Source: an uncultured Bacteroidales bacterium (GTDB lineage: Bacteria; Bacteroidota; Bacteroidia; Bacteroidales; Paludibacteraceae). From it: 64,000 nucleotides of DNA. Below the pieces are notes generated by a model, which had not been told where the DNA came from, made no database searches, and saw only the letters and a list, made by a program, of their open reading frames with translations. Shown here piece by piece: positions 41,367 through 50,300 of the stretch. Position numbers and translations under genes: made by a program. The number at the start of each line of letters is the position of its first letter. Position 1 is the first letter of the stretch. The stretch lies in the NCBI GenBank assembly GCA_902780495.1, contig CACZFM010000003.1:1-64000 (forward strand). Direction: 5' to 3'.

Positions 41367-42296
41367 TTATTCCAAAACGATAAACTCAGTACGGCGATTC
41401 TCGGGAGCCATCGGGTCTTCGGTATTCTTCAACTCGGAAGAGCCTTTACCCACTGCCTCCAGACGGGAAGCATCAATACCTTCGTGCTCAATCAAGAATT
41501 CCACGGCTGCTTGTGCACGAGCCTCAGAGAGTTTCTGGTTGAAAGCAGCATCGCCCTCTGCAGAGGTATGACCTTCCAGACGCAGACGGAGTTCCGGATT
41601 CTTCTCCAGAACTTTAGCCAGGTCATGAAGTACAAACTGGGCGCTCTCGCTCAGGTCTGCTTTGCCCTTTACAAACTCAGCAGCGTTGAAGTTCTTCTCA
41701 ATCTCCTCGATTTGCTGGATATAGAGCGTGTCATGCACAACCACTACTTTCTCTACTTCTACAATCTGCGGTTCAGCAGGTTTCTGGCATCCTTTAGCCA
41801 AAAGAAGAATAATCAATATAGCAATAATTGCAAGTGCCGCTAAGCAGATCCACAACCATTTATTGGATTTCTTACCCGGCATAGGCGGTACATAACCATT
41901 CAGGTATTCCAGACGATAACCGCCTTTTGCACCGAAACCTTTATCGGCTGCTTCAAACTTAGCTACCTCGATATCATATTGCTTTGCGTGATTAACGATA
42001 CCCTCGAAATTCTCTTTGGGCCACAACTTAAGCAAAATTAACTGCGTACCATCTTGCAAATGGAGAATTTCGTTTTTCTCCGCAAACCAAAGACCTTGGT
42101 TGCTTTCATTTTTCTTCTTCCACTCTTCGGGAGTGCAGAATAACGATTTCCAGGAACCTCCGTCTTGCAAAGCCAAGGGGAAGGCCTTCTCCAAATCGGC
42201 CTTCGTTGCATGAGGATACATTACTAAATAGGCATTTACAATACCTAATACCGTACGGTTTTGCGCTTTACCGTAAACGCGAACTTTACTTGGCAT
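41367..42296 (-). CDS. inner-membrane-anchored OmpA-domain protein
   Basis: The 309-residue protein has a cytoplasmic N-terminal domain (residues 1-140, VYGKAQNRTVLGIVNAYLVM, WKSLFCTPEEWKKKNESNQG) that I do not recognise, one transmembrane helix (146-167, KWLWICLAALAIIAILIILL), and a periplasmic OmpA C-terminal domain (204-309) with LRLEGHTSAEGDAAFNQKLS and ENRRTEFIV. OmpA domains bind peptidoglycan. The topology is that of a signal bridge from cell wall to cytoplasm, as with MotB or ZorB. It is the first large gene of the operon. The ATG at 42296 is chosen since it begins a regular domain. Confidence 0.85.
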   Translation of the reverse strand: MPSKVRVYGKAQNRTVLGIVNAYLVMYPHATKADLEKAFPLALQDGGSWKSLFCTPEEWKKKNESNQGLWFAEKNEILHLQDGTQLILLKLWPKENFEGIVNHAKQYDIEVAKFEAADKGFGAKGGYRLEYLNGYVPPMPGKKSNKWLWICLAALAIIAILIILLLAKGCQKPAEPQIVEVEKVVVVHDTLYIQQIEEIEKNFNAAEFVKGKADLSESAQFVLHDLAKVLEKNPELRLRLEGHTSAEGDAAFNQKLSEARAQAAVEFLIEHEGIDASRLEAVGKGSSELKNTEDPMAPENRRTEFIVLE

Positions 42297-42327
42297 AATA
42301 ATAAAATTTAAAAGGTTAATATGTTGT

Positions 42328-42489
42328 TTACTTTCGTTTCCTTCTCCCGGTAAGAACAGACAGAACACTCTGCCCTATCTTACGTTCGAGACCTTGTTTG
42401 GTCGTCGGGATGCCTGTTTTGCGAGCGATTTTCGTCTTTAAACCGCTGATTCCAACAGCGCGTTTTAGTGAGAATGACAATCCTTTCAT
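42328..42489 (-). CDS. small basic protein 3, 53 aa
   Basis: MKGLSFSLKRAVGISGLKTK is followed by IARKTGIPTTKQGLERKIGQ and a basic end GRRKRK. The protein is strongly cationic with a possible amphipathic helix. It is unrelated in sequence to the two smaller basic proteins. As the first gene behind the promoter at 42517-42526 it heads the 14-gene operon. The longer open frame up to 42702 runs through the promoter and the ncRNA terminator and is rejected. Confidence 0.6.
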   Translation of the reverse strand: MKGLSFSLKRAVGISGLKTKIARKTGIPTTKQGLERKIGQSVLSVLTGRRKRK

Positions 42490-42516
42490 GTTCGTAATAT
42501 TAATATTTTTTTCGCC

Positions 42517-42526
42517 TGCAAAATTA
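42517..42526 (-). promoter_or_regulatory. promoter of the 14-gene operon
   Basis: TAATTTTGCA on the minus strand, 28 bases before the first ATG. The -33 element is poor (TATATCGCA). It is the only -7 match I found between 35.2 and 42.5 kb in this direction. Confidence 0.6.
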
Positions 42527-42602
42527 CTACTTTTTTGCGATATATTCCTGGTCCTTTTTGGTCCTTTTGCGTTCAGCACTTGCTCATGTCCGTTTTTTGT
42601 AG

Positions 42603-42612
42603 TACTTTTGCA
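42603..42612 (+). promoter_or_regulatory. plus-strand promoter facing the ncRNA
   Basis: TACTTTTGCA with TTGC at 42580-42583 as a weak -33. It points into the ncRNA region and would give an antisense transcript; no gene lies downstream on the plus strand. Confidence 0.5.
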
Positions 42613-42635
42613 CTGCTTTTTGGCAAGTGTCCACG

Positions 42636-42846
42636 CACAAAAAAGCACGAACGGTTCTTGTTCATGCTCTGTGGTCCTAGGAAAACCAGTAAATACCAAC
42701 AAGAAACGCCCGTGCTACGCAAGGACGTTTGCTCGATTTGTTCTTAGGTATTTACACGCGTTGAAATTTCCTAGGTTTCAGAGCCGTGCCGAACAAAAAG
42801 CAAACGCTATCAATCAATATGTCTATGCGCAGGTTTTCACCTTTGC
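42636..42846 (-). ncRNA. strongly folded candidate ncRNA, ~210 nt, with own promoter and terminator
   Basis: From the promoter at 42850-42859 the minus-strand transcript first forms a hairpin AGGT-GAAA-ACCT near 42826-42845. A long interrupted stem follows: CTCTG/CAGAG (42667-42671 with 42779-42783), CCTAGGAAA/TTTCCTAGG (42676-42684 with 42767-42775) and GTAAATACC/GGTATTTAC (42689-42697 with 42747-42755), enclosing AAACG/CGTTT. It ends at an intrinsic terminator, AGCACGAAC/GTTCATGCT (42644-42652 with 42660-42668), with six T. The two perfect 9-bp helices in line are hard to explain by chance. The family is unknown to me; an elongated rod with internal loops is reminiscent of 6S RNA in outline only. 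Confidence 0.6.
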
Positions 42847-42849
42847 GGG

Positions 42850-42883
42850 TGCAAAGGTACGAAAAATATTTGAAATAAACAAA
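42850..42883 (-). promoter_or_regulatory. promoter of the candidate ncRNA
   Basis: TACCTTTGCA (42850-42859) and TTTG (42880-42883) on the minus strand, 20 bases apart, a consensus pair. It starts 50 bases after the kinase gene ends. Confidence 0.75.
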
Positions 42884-42907
42884 TAATTGTTAAATTATTC
42901 GCAAATT

Positions 42908-43939
42908 TTACTCCATTTGCAGGAGTTCATTCATCAAAAGAGTCGTTTTTTGCGTCCAGATATCAAAAATCTGTGCCCTGCGTAGTTCATCATCAGGGTA
43001 TAGGTTCATCAGCGAATCACGGACAATCCATCCGGATTGAATCACTGAAGAAACAGCGATCGAAATACGCGAAGCAGGTGGCAATTCCACTCCTGTGTAC
43101 TCTGCCGGAAGATTATACAAAACGCAGAATGAATCCATAGGCATTTGCTCTGCAGCTGCAGCCGCTTGACGGATCGCCGCATGGTGTTGCGCCAAAGCTG
43201 CATTAACGCTTTCAAACATTTGTTGTTCCTCGCGTTCAGCCGCATAGCGTTCATTATGTGCCGAATAGAAGAACCATACGGAAACTGCTAACAATCCCAA
43301 GGACAGCACGACAGGGAATGTGCGGAGTATTTGACGAGTAATTGCATAGCGGCGCGGATAAATTGTCTCTATAATCTCTTTCGTGCGCGCGTTTTCCTTA
43401 TTTATTTCTTCTTGTGAGGCGAAAACACTATCATCCGTCTCGCTTAAGCCGAAATCAATGAGTTTGACATTGTTGCCATTACGCGTGATGAGAATATTAT
43501 CACCTTTCAGGTCACGATGGGTCAGTTGGTGGGCGTGGAGGTATTCCAATGCTTCTTGCAACTGTTTGACAACGCGTTCTCTGTTTTTTAGGGAAGGCTT
43601 TGTTTGAAGCCAATGAGTAAGTGTTTGACCTTCAATATACTCCTGTACAATACACTCTCCTAACCCACCCACGGGTTCGAGGGAATAGGTAGTAGCTATA
43701 TTGGGATGAGATAACGCAATACCAAATCGAAACTCGCGTTGCTGAATCTGGCGGTATTCTGTGAGCGAACGATGTTCCGGTCGTAAAGCCTTAATCAAGA
43801 ATCTTCTATCGTATCGTACACCGCTGTATATGAGGCAGTTCTTCCGCTCTTGAAGAAGCGTCAGATCAGACCATTCATTATTCCATGTATCAGAAACAAT
43901 GAAGCCGGAAGAACTGGAAGTATCAAAGTTTGCGGACAT
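42908..43939 (-). CDS. membrane-anchored Ser/Thr protein kinase with a shortened C-lobe
   Basis: The 343-residue protein carries a Hanks-type kinase core: Lys50 in RFLIKALRPE, HRDLKGDNIL at 141-150 and IDFGLSE at 161-167. A transmembrane helix at 207-226 (RTFPVVLSLGLLAVSVWFFY) and a periplasmic domain of about 110 residues follow. Only ~40 residues separate DFG from the membrane, so the APE motif, helix F and the rest of the C-lobe are missing, and the glycine-rich loop is degenerate. It may be an atypical kinase or a pseudokinase. Its start overlaps the regulator gene by 17 bases, so the two are coupled. Confidence 0.8.
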   Translation of the reverse strand: MSANFDTSSSSGFIVSDTWNNEWSDLTLLQERKNCLIYSGVRYDRRFLIKALRPEHRSLTEYRQIQQREFRFGIALSHPNIATTYSLEPVGGLGECIVQEYIEGQTLTHWLQTKPSLKNRERVVKQLQEALEYLHAHQLTHRDLKGDNILITRNGNNVKLIDFGLSETDDSVFASQEEINKENARTKEIIETIYPRRYAITRQILRTFPVVLSLGLLAVSVWFFYSAHNERYAAEREEQQMFESVNAALAQHHAAIRQAAAAAEQMPMDSFCVLYNLPAEYTGVELPPASRISIAVSSVIQSGWIVRDSLMNLYPDDELRRAQIFDIWTQKTTLLMNELLQME

Positions 43940-44519
43940 AAGTAAGACCGTGCCGTTTGCCGGCTACGTAGGTTTTAGGGGATTGAGTCTCTTGGACTAA
44001 GTTATCCAGATACATGGGGCGGTTAAACAAGAAACATACTGCATTACACGTATCGCCAACATGCAACTTGCTGTTTTCGGCTTCTACAATCGTAAAACGA
44101 TTACCTCCCTCATAACGCAAGACAGCGCGTCTGTTAGGTCTCCATGCTACTTCCAGACATTCACGTATTTGCAATTCGTCTGCGCGAATGCCTTTACCGG
44201 AGAACGATTCACTCTCTTCTTCATTACGGGTGGAAAGAGATTCTACATATTCTTCCCATGAGGCATATCCCAATAAACGGCAGAGGATACAAAGCGTTGT
44301 ATGACGCGGAGTCTCCGCACCATTTATATACCCCCACAAACGTTTGAGCGTCGTTGGAGACAAGTATTCGTGGCACGTTTCCCAAATACGCATATTAAGC
44401 CAATCGAAATCAGCAGGCGTACGCATTTGTCGTCCCATAAGACGCTCAATATCTGCACGAAGTGATACTATTTCAGGAGATTGTTTTGTCAATAGTATTA
44501 TTTTTTGTGGAGATCTCAT
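43923..44519 (-). CDS. putative regulator of the LSPTTLKRLWGYI family
   Basis: This 198-residue paralogue of the protein at 31279-31875 has YLSPTTLKRLWGYINGAETP, LCRLLGYASWEEYVESL, EVAWRPNRRAVLRYEGGNRF and MYLDNLVQ. The N-terminal half is helical and probably binds DNA or a partner. The C-terminal half is a small beta domain. Its start overlaps the antitoxin-like gene (ATGA) and its end overlaps the kinase gene, so the three proteins are made together. The family appears restricted to Bacteroidota in my experience and has no assigned function. Confidence 0.75.
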   Translation of the reverse strand: MRSPQKIILLTKQSPEIVSLRADIERLMGRQMRTPADFDWLNMRIWETCHEYLSPTTLKRLWGYINGAETPRHTTLCILCRLLGYASWEEYVESLSTRNEEESESFSGKGIRADELQIRECLEVAWRPNRRAVLRYEGGNRFTIVEAENSKLHVGDTCNAVCFLFNRPMYLDNLVQETQSPKTYVAGKRHGLTYVRKL

Positions 44520-44761
44520 ACATGGCCAAGACGTGTTAGCATATCGTCTAACGACTCGTTTGGTAACATCTTATATCTCGGCCCTTTTTCTGCTTCGTCT
44601 AGTCGACGGAAGTATTCCTCTTTTGTCATCAACGTGGGGTCTGTCGTCATCTGTTTAGCCAGACGACGGACATATTTGACAACTTTGTCGTACATTGTAT
44701 CATCCTCTGCTATAAGAGCCAAGTTACGGTATAATTCTGCGTTCAGTTGTAAAGCGGTAAT
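44516..44761 (-). CDS. antitoxin-like small protein, probable ATT start codon
   Basis: The body (MYDKVVKYVRRLAKQMTTDP ... LPNESLDDMLTRLGHV) matches small Bacteroidales proteins that usually begin MTALQLNAELYRxLxxIAED and pair with RelE/ParE-like toxins. That N-terminus is present in frame, but its first codon is ATT (44761-44759), five bases after a perfect AGGAGG. From there it is 81 residues. The first standard alternative start is a TTG at 44722, which would remove the conserved segment. No toxin gene is adjacent; instead the next gene, overlapping by four bases, is the regulator. ATT either serves as a rare start or reflects a G-to-T change in ATG. Confidence 0.65.
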   Translation of the reverse strand: MTALQLNAELYRNLALIAEDDTMYDKVVKYVRRLAKQMTTDPTLMTKEEYFRRLDEAEKGPRYKMLPNESLDDMLTRLGHV

Positions 44762-44766
44762 AATAG

Positions 44767-44795
44767 CCTCCTTTCAACTTTGCGGTGCAAAGTTA
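44767..44795 (-). promoter_or_regulatory. promoter and strong ribosome binding site
   Basis: TAACTTTGCA (44786-44795) is followed 14 bases later by AGGAGG (44772-44767). A perfect Shine-Dalgarno is rare in this genome and decides the ATT start at 44761. Confidence 0.65.
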
Positions 44796-44813
44796 TTGCT
44801 TTTTATTTGGGCC

Positions 44814-44857
44814 AAGGGTATGGTAAGGGTATGCTAAGGGTATGGTGAGGGTATGGT
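44814..44857 (-). repeat. four 11-bp tandem repeats overlapping the -33 region
   Basis: Plus-strand units AAGGGTATGGT, AAGGGTATGCT, AAGGGTATGGT and GAGGGTATGGT adjoin the promoter at 44786-44795. The first unit covers the place of the -33 element. Copy-number change could alter the strength of the kinase operon. Confidence 0.8.
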
Positions 44858-44863
44858 GAGGAA

Positions 44864-45223
44864 CTATGAGGCAAAAGGCCAAAACGGGAGGTGGAAAAAG
44901 CGGTAGGCAAGAAACGTATAAAGCGCCACCAGAAAAATAGCTATAAGCGAAGCACAAAACCCCTTACCGGAAATAAGATGCTTGCGCACAAACACATACC
45001 ACAAGACCGGTATCCCTACCCCCGCAAACGGATAGACAGCCGCAGCCACCGCCACCAACAACGAGGAAAGAAAGACCTCCTCCACCGTGCCACGCACCCA
45101 GACATCGCCATTACGCAACATCCCATACGCCTTCCTGACAGGGAAGACCGCCACTCCCCACAAAAGGAGAGCAGCAGCCAAACGCCATGTCAGTATATAA
45201 GACAGGAAAGCCATACGCCCCAA
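44864..45223 (-). CDS. small membrane protein, 119 aa
   Basis: Four hydrophobic helices are seen (YILTWRLAAALLLWGVAVF, VFLSSLLVAVAAAVYPF, GIPVLWYVFV, ASLIAIFLVALYTFLAYRFF). No family is recognised and no catalytic residues stand out. It starts 15 bases after the M3 peptidase gene and is the last gene of the malQ-ileS run. The ATG at 45223 or one three codons later could be used. Confidence 0.65.
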   Translation of the reverse strand: MGRMAFLSYILTWRLAAALLLWGVAVFPVRKAYGMLRNGDVWVRGTVEEVFLSSLLVAVAAAVYPFAGVGIPVLWYVFVRKHLISGKGFCASLIAIFLVALYTFLAYRFFHLPFWPFAS

Positions 45224-45237
45224 GCGTGCGTTTCCGC

Positions 45238-47319
45238 TTATTCGATAAAGCCTTTGCGACGGAGCAGATACTGCGGGTCGGCAGGTTTGCCACGGAACTC
45301 ATCGTACAGTTCCTGTGCATCACGTGTGCCGCCCTGCTCAAGCAGATGGCGGAAACGCTTTGCCACTTTCGGATTGAGGATGTCACCCGTCTCGCAGAAA
45401 GCCGCAAACGCATCGGCATCCAGAACAGCCGACCAAGTGTAACTGTAATAACCCGACTCGTAGCCCGTGGTGAAGATATGGTTGAAGAAGGTAGAACGAT
45501 AGCGGACAATAATCTCCGGAATCATCTGCATCTTCGCCATCGAAGCTGCCTCAAACGCCTCAACATCCAAGTCATCGGCAGAAGTGAGTTCGTGGTAATC
45601 CATATCCAAGATAGAAGCAGAAAGCAGTTCGGTCTCTACAAAACCCTGGTTGAACTTGCCTGCAGCATTGATTTTGGCAATCAGACTGTCGGGCATCACT
45701 TCACCTGTTTGGAAATGGAACGCGTAGGTTTTGAGAATATCGGGCTGGTAGCAATAGTTCTCCATGAACTGTGAGGGCAGTTCGACAAAGTCACGCGGCG
45801 TGCGTGTACCGCTGAGGGACTTGTAATGTGCCTTAGAGAGCAGTCCGTGGAGGGCATGGCCGAACTCATGGAACAAGGTCTCGACATCATCCATAGAGAG
45901 GAGAGAGGGATTGCCCTGTGTGGGTTTATTGAAATTGCCGACATTGATGATAACGGGACGATGGTCCACTCCGTCAGCATCCACATACTGGCTTGAAATC
46001 TCGTTCATCCAAGCACCGGCGCGCTTTCCGGCACGCGGGAAATAGTCGGTATAGAGAATACCGATGAGCGAGCCGTCCTTGTCCGTAACGCGGAAGACTT
46101 CCACCTCCGGATTGTAAACAGGCATATCGTCCATCTTCTCGAAATTCAGTCCGTAGAGGCTATGCGCCAACATGAAAGCCCCCTTGCGCACGTTGCCGAG
46201 TTCGAAATACGGTTTGACGGCTTCTTCATCCAGCGCGTACTTCTGCTGACGCAGTTTTTCGGCATAATACCACCAGTCGTACGGTTGCAGTTTCTCACCC
46301 GGAAGGTCCTGTTCCAGAAGTTCTTGCAGTGCTTCCGCTTCACGTTTTGCTGCGCGAAGGCTGGGTTCCCAAACCGACTGCAAGAAAGCGTCCACCGTTT
46401 TGGAGTCGTGCGCCATGCAGTCCTGAAGGATATAATCAGCGGGATTGTCAAAGCCAAAGAGTTTGGCCTTTTCGATACGCAACGCCATCGTACGGCGGAT
46501 AATCTCCTTGTTATCATACTGGTTGTTGCGATTGCCACGGATGGTGTATGCCTCCAACAGTTCACGGCGCAACTCACGGTCTTCGCAGTACTGCAGCACC
46601 GGAGTGAAACTGGTGCGCTTGGGCATAAAGAGCCACGCGTCCGGACGACCTGCCGCCACCGCCTCTTCCTTGGCAGCAGCCTTGGCACTTTCAGGCAGAC
46701 CGGCAAGACGGTTCTCGTCGGTGATGAAAATCTTGATACTATTCGTCTCGCTGACACCGTTCTGAGCAAACTTGAGCGAGAGGAGACCTAACTCCTGATT
46801 GATTTCCTTGAGGCGTTCCTTCTGCTCCGGCTCCAAGTTGGCACCGTTGCGCGCAAAAGATTTGTAGGTCTCGGTGACAAGCCGCATCTGCTCAGGATTG
46901 AGGCCAAGCGACTCACGTTGGTCGTACACCGCCTTGATACGGGCAAAGAGAGCTTCGTTGAGGATGATACCATCGCTCAGTTCACTCAACATAGGCTGAA
47001 TCTGCTCTGCCAGAGCGTTCATTTGGTCGTTACCATCGGCATCAAGGATGTTATAGAAAATACCACTGATACTATCCAGCATACCACCCGTACGGTCGAG
47101 GGCAACAATAGTGTTTTCAAACGACGGTTCTTCGGGATTGGAAACGATAGCATCTATCTCCGCTTTGTTGGCAGCCACAGCCGCCTCGAAAGTGGGCAGA
47201 TAGGTTTCCATACTGATTTTGTCAAAGGCAGGGACACTGAACGTGGTAGCCTGCTTTCCTGATTGATTACATGCCATAAGCAATAGCGCACCCAGCGCAA
47301 GGATTGAGGTTTTCTTCAT
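45238..47319 (-). CDS. M3-family oligopeptidase (Dcp-like), lipoprotein
   Basis: The 693-residue metallopeptidase has the zinc motif HEFGHALHGLLS in its C-terminal half and the further glutamate in the matching helix. Its length and N-terminal half (YLPTFEAAVAANKAEIDAIV, DSISGIFYNILDADGNDQMN) are those of dipeptidyl carboxypeptidase. The start MKKTSILALGALLLMACNQS is a lipoprotein signal, so it works on peptides at the periplasmic side. It follows the AsmA-like gene after 14 bases. Confidence 0.93.
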   Translation of the reverse strand: MKKTSILALGALLLMACNQSGKQATTFSVPAFDKISMETYLPTFEAAVAANKAEIDAIVSNPEEPSFENTIVALDRTGGMLDSISGIFYNILDADGNDQMNALAEQIQPMLSELSDGIILNEALFARIKAVYDQRESLGLNPEQMRLVTETYKSFARNGANLEPEQKERLKEINQELGLLSLKFAQNGVSETNSIKIFITDENRLAGLPESAKAAAKEEAVAAGRPDAWLFMPKRTSFTPVLQYCEDRELRRELLEAYTIRGNRNNQYDNKEIIRRTMALRIEKAKLFGFDNPADYILQDCMAHDSKTVDAFLQSVWEPSLRAAKREAEALQELLEQDLPGEKLQPYDWWYYAEKLRQQKYALDEEAVKPYFELGNVRKGAFMLAHSLYGLNFEKMDDMPVYNPEVEVFRVTDKDGSLIGILYTDYFPRAGKRAGAWMNEISSQYVDADGVDHRPVIINVGNFNKPTQGNPSLLSMDDVETLFHEFGHALHGLLSKAHYKSLSGTRTPRDFVELPSQFMENYCYQPDILKTYAFHFQTGEVMPDSLIAKINAAGKFNQGFVETELLSASILDMDYHELTSADDLDVEAFEAASMAKMQMIPEIIVRYRSTFFNHIFTTGYESGYYSYTWSAVLDADAFAAFCETGDILNPKVAKRFRHLLEQGGTRDAQELYDEFRGKPADPQYLLRRKGFIE

Positions 47320-47333
47320 GGTATAATATTGTT

Positions 47334-50300
47334 TTATTTGGTTTTTCTTTCCATATTCGCCTCCAAGGCCGAACGAATCATCTTACGTATGTCCTTGGAC
47401 TGCACTTCCAGTTGTTTGGTGCGGACAGGTATAAAGTCCTTCGCATAAATACACTTCTCCAGTTTGATGTCCAAGTTATCGAACGAACCGCTGACTCCGA
47501 CACCGAGGTAAAGCGGACGCAAGACATTGACATGGTAGTCGAACGTCATATCCAGATAATGCTGTCCGCCCACAGCCGCCAACCATCTGTCGCACGAAAT
47601 CAAGAAAGGATAGATGGTGAGCTGCCGCTTGTAGAGACTCAACTCCACGGAAAGGGAATCAATCTTGTTCTCCGTGGACTTTTTGAACGTAAGGAGTTTG
47701 GCTATCTTGGTGAAGGTTTCACCGTCCAACAAAGTCAGGTCCTTTGCCGAGAGAGAGCTGGCACCCCGTATGGTGGAGGGCTTGAGCTGGTAGTGCGAAT
47801 TCAGGTACGTCTCCGCCGCAAGATGGAAATTGGCTTCTCCTTTGAACGAACGCAACATCGGCAACAAGGAGTCCACCTGCGGAATCATATCAATCAGTGA
47901 GGCGATATTGATATCCGTCATGTGGTAATCAAAGCCGGCAAAGATATGATTGCGCCGAGGCGTCTTATACATAGCCGTCAGCTGCATTTTAGCCGCCTCG
48001 CAGACAAAGCCCACTTCCTCCATGATAAGTATGCCGTCGCGCACATAGATATGTCCGCCCAAATTTCGAACCGACTGCCCGAATGCTTCCGCCACGTCGA
48101 TTTTCGTCTCAATACTCAAATCCACACCTTTCGGCACGATGAACGGATTACCCTCCTTACTGATAAGAAGACCTTCCGCCTGTTCGTCCGAATCGACACG
48201 TGCATTCAGTTCCTCTTCATCGTTTCCAAAGCCGGAGACATAACTCATCAACGCGTTAATATCCGCCCGTGAGGAGTTGAAATACAGCTGTCCCGTCAAG
48301 AGGCTCTTGCCTTCCAGCCAGGGACCGATGTTATGCACTTCACCCGTGAGAGAGAAATCGGAACGTCCCATCTCAATACGGCTTGAGTTGATGAGGAATT
48401 CCCTGTTATTGTAAGTAAAGTCGATGACCGGTACGTGCACTTCGTCCTCAATGGCCGATGTACGCGCCAATGCTTTATACACCTTGCAGTCCAAACGCGG
48501 CCGCCACTCCAGCAGGATATTCTCCTTGTTATTCGTACGCCGTGCCGAAGCTTTGACGGTAAGCGAGCCGGTGGAAAGGTCGGCAAGCGTACCACAAACG
48601 GCTTTCATCTCCGAAAGGGATAACGCAGCGGCAATAGAGGGTTGCGTTTTGTCACGCCGTCCGCCGCGGATACTCGCCTCTATACCGGGATTCGCCACCG
48701 CCAAAGAGATGGTGTCCATCACCGCATCCAGATTGGCCATCTTTATTTTTGCCGTCATTACAGGAATACCCGTGGTGTCCTTGGTGTCATACTCTACGTA
48801 AGCGCACAAGTCAGGGCGTTGCAAACGGGCGGTTGCAGGCGTGGATTTTCCCGTTGAATCCGTCATATTATAGACTCCTTCCAGATGAGAAGAGCGGATA
48901 TCCAAATCGGCACATATAAGGTCAGAAGAAGACAGAATATCATTAACACAAAGGTCTATGTCGGTTTCGCCCATTGCCACCGAACCCATCGGCAACATAG
49001 AGGCATCCAGCTTATCCACTTTCAGACAAGCAGAGAGGAAGTCGGTTTTCTTCCGTTCGTTGTTCTTCGCCGGCAAATCAAACACCAGTTTGCCCTCAGG
49101 AACAGAGAAACGGAGGCTATCTGTGTCCAGACTGAGATTCTGTACCAGAAGTTCACCATGGGTGGTTCCCCTCTTGAGGCGCATGTTTGTCAAGTCAGAG
49201 AGACGGATTCGGGTCTTCAAATCCACGTTGCTGAAAGTGGCTTGTACAGGATAGCGTTCCGGCAAGAAAGAAGCAAAGTCAGACAAGCGGATTTTTCCGT
49301 TGAAAGCGAGGTCAAGAAGCATATCGCCCATCAAATCACTGACAGTGCCTTTGGCAGAAAGAACGGTTTGTCCGGTACGAAAGGACAGATTGTGTACAGC
49401 AACCGCAGAAGACTGCATGTTCATCAAATCAATGCCCGCCGTGACAGAAGCGTTGATGTCCTGCAAACGGAGAGGAACGGATTTGTAAGAAGCCTCTCCG
49501 TCGGTCAGCGTCAATGTGGCTTCTACTTGAGGGAACAAAGTGGAATCTGCATAAGCGCCATGCACTGAAGCTGAAAGCATCGCCTCAGCGTCCATGGTCA
49601 GTTCAGCAGGGATAAGGCGCTGATACGGTACAGGGAGACGCTTGCGGAGAGTGGCAAGACCGATGACATTCGATTTCAACTTCAAATCCATACCTATGGT
49701 GTCCAGTTGCGTCATAGTAACCACACCGTTCATGGCCATCTGCAATTCCTCCCAACCAAGCGACAAATCCTTGATTTCAACGGAAATATTCTGCAAGTCC
49801 TCATCTGCCGTACCGGCAGCGGAAAGGGACACACTGAGATTCCGCAAATCCAGCGAATCGCGACGGTCCAAGAAAGTGAGCGTACGCGTATTCATCGCTA
49901 TTTTATCAATCGTAACCAAGAACGGCAACGAAAGTGCAGTGGTATCATCTGTATCGTCATCGGAAAGGCGGAACAATTCATCCGGCTCAAAGTTGGTATG
50001 CCCGACCGAATCGATGTAGGCATTCAGCACCACGTCCAGCAATTCGACAGAAGTCACAGCCAATTCTCCATCATCCAGGTATCGGTCCACATCAATCCCC
50101 ATATACACACGGGGAGCCGCCAACAAGGTATCGGACTGTGCCCCGGGTTGAGGATTCAAAATATACAATCCCTCAACCTCCAAGCCAAAGTGCGGGAAGG
50201 TGTGGAACAATGTCAAATTCACCGTCCCGATATGATGGGGTGTGAGCAGGATACTGTCACCAACCTGTTGCACCAGAGGAGTCAATTTCTTCGGGGTAAA

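Noticed and set aside
35212..42489. Classical tellurite-resistance (ter) operon
   Set aside because: Only a TerB-like gene is present; TerC, TerD and TerZ are missing.
42328..42702. Longer 124-codon reading of the small basic protein gene
   Set aside because: The extension runs through a -7 promoter and the ncRNA terminator and has an implausible composition.
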